Of a DNA stretch of 64,000 bases, positions 28,800 through 36,739 are shown piece after piece; position 1 is the first letter of the stretch; every line of letters starts with the position of its first letter. The position numbers and the translations under genes are program-made. The DNA lies in contig DAIDKE010000002.1 of assembly GCA_027450165.1 (NCBI GenBank), positions 1 to 64,000 of the forward strand. The letters run 5' to 3'. The notes beneath the pieces are model-generated. The model was given only the letters and a program-made list of their open reading frames with translations, ran no database searches and was not told the DNA's origin. Source of the DNA: Candidatus Saccharimonadota bacterium (GTDB taxonomy: Bacteria; Patescibacteriota; Saccharimonadia; Saccharimonadales; Saccharimonadaceae).

Positions 28800-30014
28800 T
28801 TAATGGCGCGGTGCGATAAATGTATAAGCTTTGCCGCTAGCGCCACCGCGACCGGTTCGGCCAATGCGGTGCACGTAATCTTCGTAAGTCGCTGGTTGGT
28901 CAAAATTAATCACGTGACTAACGTTAGGAATATCCAAACCACGAGCCGCGACATCAGTTGCAACCATAATTTGCGCCTCGTTGTCTTTGAAAGATTTCAG
29001 GGCGCGTTGACGCTGAGATTGTGATTTATTGCCGTGAATAGCCACCGACTTAAAGCCCGATTTTTCGAGCTGGTCGGACAAGCGCTGCACGCCATATTTG
29101 GTCTCGCCAAAGACAAGTACCTTGCTAAACTCTTCGTCGCTCAGCATATTAGTTAGTTTTTCTAACTTCTCGTCTTTGCTGGCAGCCTCGATAACATCTT
29201 GCTCAACGTGCTCGCTAGTTTCGGCGGTGCGAGTCTGAATCTCGACCGGCTCACGCAAAAATTCTTGAACCAATTCGCGGATAGTCGGCGTAATTGTGGC
29301 GCTGAAAAATAGCGTCTGGCGGTTTTCGGGCGTTGCACTAACAATGGTGCGAATGTCGTTAATAAAACCCATGTCAAGCATGCGGTCGGCTTCGTCGAGC
29401 ACCAAGAATGAGATGTTTTTGAGTTGTAACTCGCCGCGCTTTAACAGGTCTTTTAGGCGACCCGGCGTACCAATAATCACGTTTGGACGGCGGCGCAAGT
29501 CGCGAATTTGGCGGTCGATGTTTGACCCACCAACACAAATTGCCGAGTACAAACCGAGGCCAGTTGAAAAAGCACGAAATTCGTCGTTAATTTGCTGGGC
29601 CAGCTCGCGTGTTGGCGCCATAATTAGCACCGTTGGCTTTAGCGTAATGCCGCTAATCCGTTCAATAATCGGCAAAATAAAGGCCGCCGTCTTGCCGGTA
29701 CCGGTGTTAGCCAAGCCAATAACGTCTTTGCCGTCAATAATGTATGGAATCGCCTGGTCTTGAATGGCGCTTGGTGCAACGTAACCCTTTAGGTCAATAT
29801 TGTGCTGTAAACTAGGGCTAAATGGAAAATCAGTAAAGCTATGCGTGGCGACGTAAGGGATTTCCTCGGCCGGCGCAACGGCTTTGTTTATAAATTTACT
29901 GGGGTGAATATAAGCACCGCGCTTGTTGTTGCGGACTGGTTTTGGTGAAAATGAGCGCACACCAGCACGGTGTGGACGGCCATTACGACGGCCGCCAGAA
30001 TGATAATTTGGCAT
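28800..30014 (-). CDS. DEAD-box RNA helicase
   Basis: 404 residues from ATG 30014 (MPNYHSGGRRNG). An Arg/Gly-rich basic N-terminal extension of about 60 residues precedes the core. Motifs: Q motif near FTDFPFSPSL...IQDQAIPYI, Walker A ANTGTGKT, PTRELAQQI, TPGRL, VLDEADRMLD, SAT, and HRIGRTGRGG. The protein ends soon after motif VI, with no C-terminal RNA-binding domain. It unwinds RNA during ribosome assembly or decay. The leader is about 100 nt, long for this genome, as is common for cold-responsive RNA helicases. Confidence 0.92.
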   Translation of the reverse strand: MPNYHSGGRRNGRPHRAGVRSFSPKPVRNNKRGAYIHPSKFINKAVAPAEEIPYVATHSFTDFPFSPSLQHNIDLKGYVAPSAIQDQAIPYIIDGKDVIGLANTGTGKTAAFILPIIERISGITLKPTVLIMAPTRELAQQINDEFRAFSTGLGLYSAICVGGSNIDRQIRDLRRRPNVIIGTPGRLKDLLKRGELQLKNISFLVLDEADRMLDMGFINDIRTIVSATPENRQTLFFSATITPTIRELVQEFLREPVEIQTRTAETSEHVEQDVIEAASKDEKLEKLTNMLSDEEFSKVLVFGETKYGVQRLSDQLEKSGFKSVAIHGNKSQSQRQRALKSFKDNEAQIMVATDVAARGLDIPNVSHVINFDQPATYEDYVHRIGRTGRGGASGKAYTFIAPRH

Positions 30015-30120
30015 AAATTCTTTCTTTTTAGATATATATAGTGGCTGCAGACGAACAGCGAGAACCATTTTGATATCTATACTTACATAGAGACGGTATC
30101 CATTCGGATGCAATGTAGCA

Positions 30121-30149
30121 ATTATAGCACAAGTGATATCGTTTGTCCA
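30121..30149 (-). promoter_or_regulatory. Promoter of the DEAD-box helicase gene
   Basis: On the minus strand TGGACA (30149-30144), 17-bp spacer, TATAAT (30126-30121) preceded by TGC. The leader of about 100 nt contains a GCATCC-GAAT-GGATAC hairpin. Confidence 0.65.
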
Positions 30150-30170
30150 GATGATCGTGTCCCGAAATAA

Positions 30171-30195
30171 AATATGACCCACGTAAGGTCATATT
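30171..30195 (-). terminator. Intrinsic terminator of the small basic protein gene
   Basis: AATATGACC and GGTCATATT form a 9-bp stem with a 7-nt loop; on the minus strand it is followed by TTTATTT. Confidence 0.8.
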
Positions 30196-30209
30196 GTTAC
30201 CTGCCGGAC

Positions 30210-30302
30210 TTAGGCGCGGTTCTTGCGGCGCTTTTCAGCTTTTAGCTTCTTGGCGCGAGCGCGCTTGATGTCAGCACCATGCCAACTTTTGTGTTTAGCC
30301 AT
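30210..30302 (-). CDS. 30-residue highly basic protein
   Basis: The frame encodes MAKHKSWHGADIKRARAKK followed by a Lys/Arg-rich tail. Over half the residues in the second half are Lys or Arg. GGAAG lies at the proper distance from ATG 30302, a consensus promoter precedes it, and an intrinsic terminator follows, so it is a complete small transcription unit. Size and charge resemble small ribosome-associated or ribosomal proteins (bTHX- or bS22-like), but I see no true match to these. Confidence 0.7.
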   Translation of the reverse strand: MAKHKSWHGADIKRARAKKLKAEKRRKNRA

Positions 30303-30331
30303 CTTACTTCCAATCTTTAAATACTCGGGTA

Positions 30332-30360
30332 ATTATAACCAAAATAGGCATTTATAGCAA
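30332..30360 (-). promoter_or_regulatory. Promoter of the small basic protein gene
   Basis: On the minus strand TTGCTA (30360-30355), a 17-bp spacer and TATAAT (30337-30332). Confidence 0.7.
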
Positions 30361-30372
30361 GCTATAAAAATA

Positions 30373-30450
30373 GCCCGCAGGCTACAAACGCGAGCCGTGC
30401 GGGCGTAAATCTGCCGCAAGGGCGGAGGAGCCCGAAGGCTCCCCTGCCCT
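30373..30450 (-). terminator. Tandem terminator hairpins after the 30455 gene
   Basis: Reading the minus strand, first a GGAGCC-TTCG-GGCTCC core within a longer GC stem (30450-30419), then GCCCGCA/TGCGGGC (30404-30373) followed by TATTTTTAT. The second is the better terminator. Confidence 0.8.
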
Positions 30451-30454
30451 TGCC

Positions 30455-30766
30455 TCACTTCCGGAACCTGGGGTGGTTCTGGATGACTTCCCAGTAGATG
30501 ACCGCCGAGAGCGCCATCACCAGCAGCGATGTGCTGACCGTGAAAAGGCCCGTGAAGAAGAAGTCGCTACCGAGGGCGCTCGGAAGCGAGCACCACGTCA
30601 CTACGAGAATCATCTCGGTGACCGCGCCGATGACGACGAAAGCCAGCGCTGTGTTGTGGAGGCTGATCTTGCTCAGGACAAACGCCGCACCATTGCTGAT
30701 CACCGTGGCAATCACCAGGATGGCGACCACGTAACCAGGGAGCAGGAAGACACCGATGTGCTGCAT
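30455..30766 (-). CDS. Small membrane protein, isolated high-GC gene
   Basis: 103 residues from ATG 30766 (MQHIGVFLLPGYVV), chosen because GAAGGGA precedes it. Three membrane helices are likely (about 8-32, 37-60 and 68-90) with a short basic C-terminal tail (NHPRFRK). No family recognised. It has its own consensus promoter, a leader with two hairpins (GCAC-AACTTCG-GTGC and TGCGC-CAGAA-GCGCA) and tandem terminators. Third positions are strongly G/C, like the other cassette genes. Confidence 0.72.
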   Translation of the reverse strand: MQHIGVFLLPGYVVAILVIATVISNGAAFVLSKISLHNTALAFVVIGAVTEMILVVTWCSLPSALGSDFFFTGLFTVSTSLLVMALSAVIYWEVIQNHPRFRK

Positions 30767-30834
30767 TTTGTTCCCTTCGGAGGTGCGCTTCTGGCGCATC
30801 TCACAGAGTTGGAGTTGGCACCGAAGTTGTGCAT

Positions 30835-30863
30835 ATTATACTAAATTTATAGTAAAAAGTCAA
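30835..30863 (-). promoter_or_regulatory. Consensus promoter of the 30455 gene
   Basis: On the minus strand TTGACT (30863-30858), 17-bp spacer, TATAAT (30840-30835). Confidence 0.78.
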
Positions 30864-30913
30864 TGGGAGCCGAATGTGAACGGTCAATATGCGCTAATCA
30901 ACCCTATCCCCGC

Positions 30914-30942
30914 TTGAGAAAACGTCCATAAACGAGTATAAT
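30914..30942 (+). promoter_or_regulatory. Promoter of tRNA-Gln
   Basis: TTGAGA (30914-30919), 17-bp spacer, TATAAT (30937-30942), 12 bases before the mature tRNA 5' end. Confidence 0.75.
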
Positions 30943-30954
30943 CTCAACCTGTAC

Positions 30955-31029
30955 TGGGGATTGGCCAAGTGGTAAGGCAACGGGTTCTGGTCCCGTCATT
31001 CGGGGGTTCGAATCCCTCATCCCCAGCCA
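30955..31029 (+). tRNA. tRNA-Gln (anticodon CTG)
   Basis: 75 nt. Acceptor stem TGGGGAT pairs with ATCCCCA, discriminator G, encoded CCA at 31027-31029. The anticodon stem ACGGG/CCCGT encloses TTCTGGT with anticodon CTG, reading CAG. The T-arm has GGTTCGAATCC. Stands alone with its own promoter. Confidence 0.96.
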
Positions 31030-31176
31030 AATTTGTTAATAGATGCCGAGGCGTACGAGTTTGTGCGTCTTTTATGTTTAATCGATTCGATACCCCATAG
31101 AGCTCACGCTGTTGATGAAGGCCCATCTTTAGTCGTATAATTAAAAGATTAGTTTCAACAGTAAAAACGGAATTTC

Positions 31177-31674
31177 ATGAATAGTATTGTTATCTTTTGT
31201 GCCGAATATCTCTTTATCTTTGTCATCCTTATCGCCGTTGTTGCCTGGCTTCGCGCAAAAGGCGGTGACGTTAAGCTTCGCTTCGTTGTTGTGACAATTC
31301 TGGCGGGTGTCATTGCGCTTGCTCTTGCCAGACTGGCTGGCGCGCTCTACTTCGACCCGCGGCCATTTGTTGCTGAGCATGTAGCGCCGCTTATCCCGCA
31401 TGCTCCGGATAACGGCTTTCCGTCGGATCATGCGCTGTTGACAATGACCTTGACTGCGGCGGTTTATTTCTTCAACAAGAAGGCGGCAGGCGCTATGCTT
31501 ATACTCACTATTATCGTCGGCATCGCGCGCGTACTCGCCAAGGTGCACAGCCCAATCGACATTGGCGCTGGCTGGGCTATTGGTATAATGGGCGCTATCG
31601 CGGGCTACTATGCCGGCGCATGGCTAGTTGACCGATACAAACATCGCCGCAAGCTACAAGGAAACGCCGCCTAA
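31177..31674 (+). CDS. PAP2-family membrane phosphatase (undecaprenyl-diphosphatase-like)
   Basis: 165 residues and five to six membrane helices. The PAP2 catalytic motifs are reduced but present: RPF near residue 66, FPSDHA near 86 with the catalytic Ser-x-His, and ARVLAKVHSPIDIGAG with Arg and His. BcrC-type members recycle undecaprenyl pyrophosphate for cell-wall synthesis. The downstream DUF347 gene starts immediately after the stop. A TATAAT sits about 40 nt before the ATG. Confidence 0.88.
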   Translation: MNSIVIFCAEYLFIFVILIAVVAWLRAKGGDVKLRFVVVTILAGVIALALARLAGALYFDPRPFVAEHVAPLIPHAPDNGFPSDHALLTMTLTAAVYFFNKKAAGAMLILTIIVGIARVLAKVHSPIDIGAGWAIGIMGAIAGYYAGAWLVDRYKHRRKLQGNAA

Positions 31675-31675
31675 G

Positions 31676-32440
31676 ATGCTTGAGCGATACGCGACAATTA
31701 GGCTTATGCGCAAGGTGCCGCAGATTACTGCTCTATTTTGGATCGTAAAGCTGCTAACGACAGCGATTGGCGAATCAACCTCAGACTATTTGGTTAATAC
31801 ATTTAATCCCTATATTGTAGTTATTTTAGGTTTTGTTGGCTTTGTGGCCGCACTTGTACTACAGTTCAGCACGCGCAAATATATTGCCTGGGTCTACTGG
31901 CTGACGGCTCTTATGGTGGCTATCTTTGGTACCATGGCTGCCGATGTAACTCACGTGGTGCTCGGGGTGCCCTACGCTGTTTCTACGATCTTTTTTGCGG
32001 CTGCGTTGGCGGTTATCTTTTACCTATGGAATAAAACAGAAGGTACGCTCTCTATCCACAGTATTACCACCCGGCGGCGGGAGGTATTTTATTGGGCGAC
32101 CGTACTCACTACATTTGCACTAGGTACGGCTGCTGGCGACCTGGCCGCTTATACCGCCAACCTCGGCTTCTTGTCTGCGGGTGTTATGTTTGCTGTTGTA
32201 TTCGCCGTGCCCGCACTTGGTCGTTGGTTATTTAAGTGGAACGCTATTTTCTGTTTTTGGTTTGCTTACATTATAACCCGACCGCTTGGCGCATCCTTTG
32301 CTGACTGGACGGGCAAAGCTAAAAGCGCCGGAGCGCTTGGCTGGGGCGACGGGCCGGTCATTTTAGTGCTTGGACTACTCATTGTTATACTCGTCGGGTA
32401 CTTGACAGTTTCACGCAGTGATGTTGAGAAGAGCCGGTAA
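31676..32440 (+). CDS. DUF347 / COG4705-type membrane protein
   Basis: 254 residues from ATG 31676, one base after the PAP2 stop codon. Eight or so membrane helices. The segment KVPQITALFWIVKLLTTAIG followed by ESTSDYLV is the hallmark of the DUF347 repeat, and a second copy is recognisable near TVLTTFALGTAAGDLAAY. Function unknown in the family; proposed links to metal or envelope stress are not supported here. It shares a transcript with the phosphatase gene. Confidence 0.85.
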   Translation: MLERYATIRLMRKVPQITALFWIVKLLTTAIGESTSDYLVNTFNPYIVVILGFVGFVAALVLQFSTRKYIAWVYWLTALMVAIFGTMAADVTHVVLGVPYAVSTIFFAAALAVIFYLWNKTEGTLSIHSITTRRREVFYWATVLTTFALGTAAGDLAAYTANLGFLSAGVMFAVVFAVPALGRWLFKWNAIFCFWFAYIITRPLGASFADWTGKAKSAGALGWGDGPVILVLGLLIVILVGYLTVSRSDVEKSR

Positions 32441-32491
32441 ATCTAGCTCTTTATTCCCGAGCTTGATTAGTCTATACCATATCGTTGTGTA

Positions 32492-32833
32492 TTGCCACGA
32501 TACATTACGACCAAGATCGTCGACGCAATCAGGTACCACAGCACTACGGGAAAGGCGCTCGCACGCAACCCTCACCAGAGGGTAATTCAGACGGCGGATG
32601 ACTACATGACCGGGCAGATACTGCTCGGTCCCAAGGACACCAGAACGTTTTTCGAAGCGTTCGGCGGCGACCCCGAGGTTGCAATGTGTTGCTTGCGAGC
32701 AGCGCTCCCGTCAGAGGTAGGTCGATTGCTGCCGAAGGGCGTCGACGGCCTTACCCTTCTGCTCGACAATCCTGGTGGCCACAAGGGCTTGGCTCTGTAC
32801 GCGACGCCGCCGTATGACAAGTGGCACAACTAG
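32492..32833 (+). CDS. Hypothetical protein, isolated high-GC gene
   Basis: 113 residues from TTG 32492 (MPRYITTKIVDAIRYHST). Soluble, mixed charge, no family recognised. Third positions are G/C-rich as in the other isolated genes. The start is uncertain: no clear ribosome site or promoter is visible in the 50 bases after the DUF347 stop, except a weak TATACC. An inverted repeat and a pair of near-direct repeats follow the stop. Confidence 0.5.
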   Translation: MPRYITTKIVDAIRYHSTTGKALARNPHQRVIQTADDYMTGQILLGPKDTRTFFEAFGGDPEVAMCCLRAALPSEVGRLLPKGVDGLTLLLDNPGGHKGLALYATPPYDKWHN

Positions 32834-32858
32834 CGCCACCAGTGCCAGGCTCGGATTG

Positions 32859-32943
32859 CCATGTAGTGGGTAAACCACACCCTCGTGAAAGGATGCGCGC
32901 CATAAGGAGCCCCTCAAACGAGGGTGTCTCCATGTTGTGGGTA
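32859..32943. repeat. Inverted repeat flanked by near-direct repeats
   Basis: CCATGTAGTGGGTA (32859-32872) and CCATGTTGTGGGTA (32930-32943) differ at one base and flank the perfect 10-bp inverted repeat ACACCCTCGT/ACGAGGGTGT (32877-32886, 32918-32927). It may act as a transcription stop for the upstream gene, but there is no T-run. It could also be a regulatory RNA element. Confidence 0.55.
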
Positions 32944-33002
32944 TATAGCTAATTCTGATCAAGTTCTTATTTTTTGCTGCTTGTGCTACACTGAAATTGC
33001 TT

Positions 33003-34085
33003 ATGTATAAACCGCGACGGCAATCTGGTTTTACACTCGTCGAGCTACTAATTGTTATTGTGGTGATTGCTATTCTGGCGGCGATTACCTTGGTTAGCTA
33101 TAACGGCGTTCAAGCCAAGGCTAACGCGTCAGTGCTGCAGAGTGATTTATCGGAAAGTGCGACAACTCTTAGCCTTGCCAAAATAGACAACGGTTATGTG
33201 TATCCGGCTAGTCAATCCAGCGCCGGTCTGACGGCTAGTTCTGGTGATACTTTGACGTATAACGTTAGCGCCGATGGTTTGACCTATTGTCTGCAGGCCG
33301 TTGGGTTTAATTTGGGCTACGCTTTAACCAACGGTGACACACGCCCTCAGGTTGGCTACTGTAGCGGTACGAGTTTTGTTTCGGGGACTTACACTCCACC
33401 AGCACAGTTACCGGCGCCAGTGTTGGCATCGGCCGGTTCGTTTGGTCATATTTCGGGCAATACGATTAGTGTGCCGGTGCCGTCTGGTGTGGCCAGCGGT
33501 TCGTTGGTGGTGATGGATATTCACGCCATGTGGCCGACTACAACCGCACCAACCGCTGCGGCAATTAGTTTACCTGCGGGCTGGACGGTTGGTCCACTCT
33601 ACACTTATTACGAGACCGTCGACAACTATTCGGTCGGTTTATTTTTCGCTTATAAGCATGCCACAGCCGCTGATAGTGGTTATTACACACTTACGCTTAA
33701 CACCGTTGCCGGTGTCGCCGCCGACAGCACGTATTCCTTGGCGAATGCCATCCAGATTACTGGTGCGCCAACAACCGGCAGCCCGTTTGTCGACGGATCA
33801 TACGGTAATGGCGTAACATCGAGTAACCCAATCGGTGTAGCTAGCTTTACGCCTGGGGCAAACAACTCGTTAATCATTGCTATGGTTGGTGCCGAATGGG
33901 CATCGATCAACCCAACCGGCCCTAGCGGCTGGACGAAAAAGGCCGATTCGGCCAGTAATACCGATACCGAGATCTGGGCAACGACGCAGTCAACGGCCGC
34001 TGCAACTGGCGCTTTGTCATGGAATTATGGTCAAAATATCGACGGTCTTGAGGTGCTGGTGGCGCCAATTCGACCCGGAACTTAA
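33003..34085 (+). CDS. Type IV prepilin-like protein with C-terminal beta domain
   Basis: 360 residues from ATG 33003. Leader MYKPRRQS, then GFTLVELLIVIVVIAILAAI with Glu5 and the continuation SYNGVQAKANASVLQSDL. Residues of about 45-125 form a minor-pilin head with paired Cys; residues of about 140-360 are a Ser/Thr/Gly-rich beta-sandwich module repeated in some surface proteins (VPSGVASGSLVVMDIHA...). TGCTACACT lies 13-21 bases upstream. The first 35 residues match the broken gene at 38428. Confidence 0.85.
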   Translation: MYKPRRQSGFTLVELLIVIVVIAILAAITLVSYNGVQAKANASVLQSDLSESATTLSLAKIDNGYVYPASQSSAGLTASSGDTLTYNVSADGLTYCLQAVGFNLGYALTNGDTRPQVGYCSGTSFVSGTYTPPAQLPAPVLASAGSFGHISGNTISVPVPSGVASGSLVVMDIHAMWPTTTAPTAAAISLPAGWTVGPLYTYYETVDNYSVGLFFAYKHATAADSGYYTLTLNTVAGVAADSTYSLANAIQITGAPTTGSPFVDGSYGNGVTSSNPIGVASFTPGANNSLIIAMVGAEWASINPTGPSGWTKKADSASNTDTEIWATTQSTAAATGALSWNYGQNIDGLEVLVAPIRPGT

Positions 34086-34109
34086 TCTGGTCTATAATCT
34101 TAATAAGAT

Positions 34110-34574
34110 ATGAACCATTCACACGAGCATCACCAGCTAGATTCAAGGCGCATGGCGTTAAGTGCGACACTGCACTGTTTGCTGGGCTGTGCGATCGGTG
34201 AAATGATCGGCGTAACCATTGGCACGAGTTTTGGTTTTCAGCCGCACCAAACGGTAATATTAGCAGCGATTTTGTCATTCGTTTCGGGCTATTCGGTTTC
34301 CACTACCCCGCTCCTCAGGGCCAAGCTATCTTTTCCGAAGGCCCTAAAACTAGTTTTCGCGGCCGATACGTTATCGATTTTAACTATGACGATTGTTGAT
34401 AATATAGTCATGTTGACGGTGCCGGGTGCTATGGATAAGAATCTGGCTAATCCAGTTTATTGGCTGAGCCGGGTTTTGTCTTTGAGCGCTGCTTTTGTGG
34501 TGGCTTTTCCGGTTAACGCCTACCTACTCAGGCGCGACAAGGGTCACGCCCTAACTCACGAATACCACCATTAA
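34110..34574 (+). CDS. DUF4396-type membrane protein
   Basis: 154 residues. His-rich cytosolic N-terminus (MNHSHEHHQLDSRR) and C-terminus (HALTHEYHH), four membrane helices, and the LHCLLGCAIGEMIG segment typical of DUF4396. The His clusters could bind a metal ion; the function is unknown. A TATAAT lies about 13 nt before the ATG, so the mRNA leader is very short. Confidence 0.83.
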   Translation: MNHSHEHHQLDSRRMALSATLHCLLGCAIGEMIGVTIGTSFGFQPHQTVILAAILSFVSGYSVSTTPLLRAKLSFPKALKLVFAADTLSILTMTIVDNIVMLTVPGAMDKNLANPVYWLSRVLSLSAAFVVAFPVNAYLLRRDKGHALTHEYHH

Positions 34575-34634
34575 TTGATTAAAAATCAATTATGGTAATG
34601 CTATAATTACTATAGAAAGTGATGGACCATAAGA

Positions 34635-36734
34635 ATGCACAAAAAAGATGCTAAGTCTGTTATCTGGCGTATTATTTTACCGATTGTAGTTGTCTTAGTG
34701 TGGTTGGGCGCGTCTGGGGTTGGCGGCCCTTACTTTGGACGAATTAGTGAAGTCTCGAGTAACGATATGGCAACCTTTTTGCCAACAAGTGCCGAGTCGA
34801 CCCAGGTTAATAATGATTTAGCGAAGTTTCGTGATTCAAAAACCATCCCTTTGGTGGTTGTGTTCGCATCACCAAAGCCACTCGGGTCTCAGGGCTTAAA
34901 TCAGGTTAAATTGGCATCAAACAGTATCGACAAGACCGGCCAGGTTGTCGGCACGATGTCGCTGCCAATTGTTTCTGACGATAAAAAGGCCGCTTTTATA
35001 GTCGTGCCACTTAGCTCTAGCAGTGAGTTTGCAAAGGTGATTCCACAACTACAGACGGCTGTCGACAACACCAATCCATCGCTTGAATATAAGTTTACTG
35101 GTCCGGCAATGTTTGCCCAGGACTTGAACAAGGCATTTAGCGGTATTGACGGTGTCTTGCTGTTGGTGGCCCTAGCGGTGGTATTTGCGATTCTGTTTAT
35201 TGTCTACCGCTCGCCTATTCTGCCGATAGTGACATTGCTTGGTGCGATGTTTGCTTTGTCGGCGGCGATATTGGTGGTTTGGCACCTGGCAAAGGCCGGT
35301 GTCGTACAGCTCAACGGTCAGGTGCAAGGTATCTTGTTCATTCTGGTGATTGGCGCAGCCACTGACTACGCGTTGCTCTATATAGCTCGCTACCGCGAAG
35401 AATTAACGCGTAACGTTGATAAATGGTCGGCTACTAAAGCCGCCTGGAAAGCTTCTTGGGAACCGATCGTGGCTGCCGGTGGAACGGTTTCGCTAGGGCT
35501 GATGTGCTTATTGGTTTCAGATCTTGGCTCCAACAAGGCGCTGGGACCTGTCGGCGGTATTGGTATTGTGTTTGCGATTCTTTCAGCACTGACTTTCCTG
35601 CCGGCCATATTGTTGCTATTTGGCAAAAAGGCTTTTTGGCCGCGCGAGCCAAAAGCCAACTCTCTTAAAGTTGATAATTATCACCTCAATCACCCAACCT
35701 GGACTAAGGTTGGCAAGCTGGTTAGCCGACATCCGCGACGTTTGTGGGTTGGCCTGGTAACATTGTTGGTGGTGGCCTGTTTGTTCATGCCGCAGCTTAA
35801 GGCCGATGGTGTCGCTCAGAGTGATTTCGTTTTGGGTAAGTCTGAGGCGCGCGATGGCCAGACTCTATTAGACCAACATTTCCCTGCCGGATCTGGTTCG
35901 CCGGCCTATGTAGTGGCTCCATCTAAGGATATGGTTAATGTAACCAAACTACTCAAGGCTGATAGCGGTGTTGATGCGGTTACGCCGATGTTCGCATATA
36001 CCGCAAAAGGTCCCGTACCAAAAGTCGTCGATGGCGACGTCGTTCTCCAGACGACCTTAAAGGATCCAGCCGACTCATTGCCGGCTCGTCAAACGATCGA
36101 GCGTTTGCGTAAAGATATTCAACCCGACTATCCATCGGTTAAATTTGGTGGCGTAAGCGCTGTTCAGCTCGACACTAATAATGCTGCCATGCATGACCTG
36201 CGCCTGATTATTCCACTAATATTGATTGTGATTACGATTATTCTGATGTTGCTGCTAAGGTCGATTGTTGCGCCACTGGTGTTACTTTTGACGACGGTTC
36301 TATCGTTTGGCGCGACACTTGGAATTGCTGCCATAGCCTTTAATCACATCTGGCAATATCCAGGCGCCGACCCTTCGGTCGTGATCTTTGGTTTCGTTTT
36401 TCTAGTTGCTCTGGGCATCGATTACAATATCTTTCTGATGACTCGCATTCGCGAAGAAACGATCAAAAACGGCGTCCGCAATGGCACGATCAAGGCTTTG
36501 GTGGTAACTGGCGGTGTTATATCAAGCGCCGGTATCGTTCTGGCTTCAACCTTTGCGGCACTCTACGTTATTCCGATTCTGTTTTTGGCACAAATTGCCT
36601 TTATTGTTGCCTTTGGCGTGTTGCTTGATACACTCATTGTTCGCTCACTGATCGCGCCAAGTTTGACGCTCGAAATCGGCCGCTTTATGTGGTGGCCGTC
36701 AAAATTAGCTCGCAAAAATAAGCAGCAAAATTAA
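34635..36734 (+). CDS. MMPL-family (RND) transporter
   Basis: 699 residues in two homologous halves: one helix, an extracellular domain, then five helices, repeated. The proton-relay motif occurs in both halves, GAATDYALLYIARYREEL and VALGIDYNIFLMTRIREE (Asp-Tyr pairs). Relatives (MmpL3, HpnN) export lipids. The substrate is not known; the adjacent MprF-like gene and nearby PAP2 and glycosyltransferase genes point to envelope lipids. A TGCTATAAT promoter and a 20-nt leader precede the ATG. Confidence 0.92.
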   Translation: MHKKDAKSVIWRIILPIVVVLVWLGASGVGGPYFGRISEVSSNDMATFLPTSAESTQVNNDLAKFRDSKTIPLVVVFASPKPLGSQGLNQVKLASNSIDKTGQVVGTMSLPIVSDDKKAAFIVVPLSSSSEFAKVIPQLQTAVDNTNPSLEYKFTGPAMFAQDLNKAFSGIDGVLLLVALAVVFAILFIVYRSPILPIVTLLGAMFALSAAILVVWHLAKAGVVQLNGQVQGILFILVIGAATDYALLYIARYREELTRNVDKWSATKAAWKASWEPIVAAGGTVSLGLMCLLVSDLGSNKALGPVGGIGIVFAILSALTFLPAILLLFGKKAFWPREPKANSLKVDNYHLNHPTWTKVGKLVSRHPRRLWVGLVTLLVVACLFMPQLKADGVAQSDFVLGKSEARDGQTLLDQHFPAGSGSPAYVVAPSKDMVNVTKLLKADSGVDAVTPMFAYTAKGPVPKVVDGDVVLQTTLKDPADSLPARQTIERLRKDIQPDYPSVKFGGVSAVQLDTNNAAMHDLRLIIPLILIVITIILMLLLRSIVAPLVLLLTTVLSFGATLGIAAIAFNHIWQYPGADPSVVIFGFVFLVALGIDYNIFLMTRIREETIKNGVRNGTIKALVVTGGVISSAGIVLASTFAALYVIPILFLAQIAFIVAFGVLLDTLIVRSLIAPSLTLEIGRFMWWPSKLARKNKQQN

Positions 36735-36739
36735 CCCGG

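Noticed and set aside
30473-30844. Plus-strand ORF opposite the small membrane protein
   Set aside because: His/Arg/Asp-rich shadow typical of the complement of a hydrophobic coding region.
31141-31548. Minus-strand ORF opposite the PAP2 gene
   Set aside because: Low-complexity charged translation, shadow of the phosphatase frame with its clear catalytic motifs.
32751-32933. Minus-strand ORF with a CxxCH haem-like motif
   Set aside because: Its start lies in the inverted repeat, there is no signal peptide, and it is antisense to a better plus-strand frame; the motif is probably chance.
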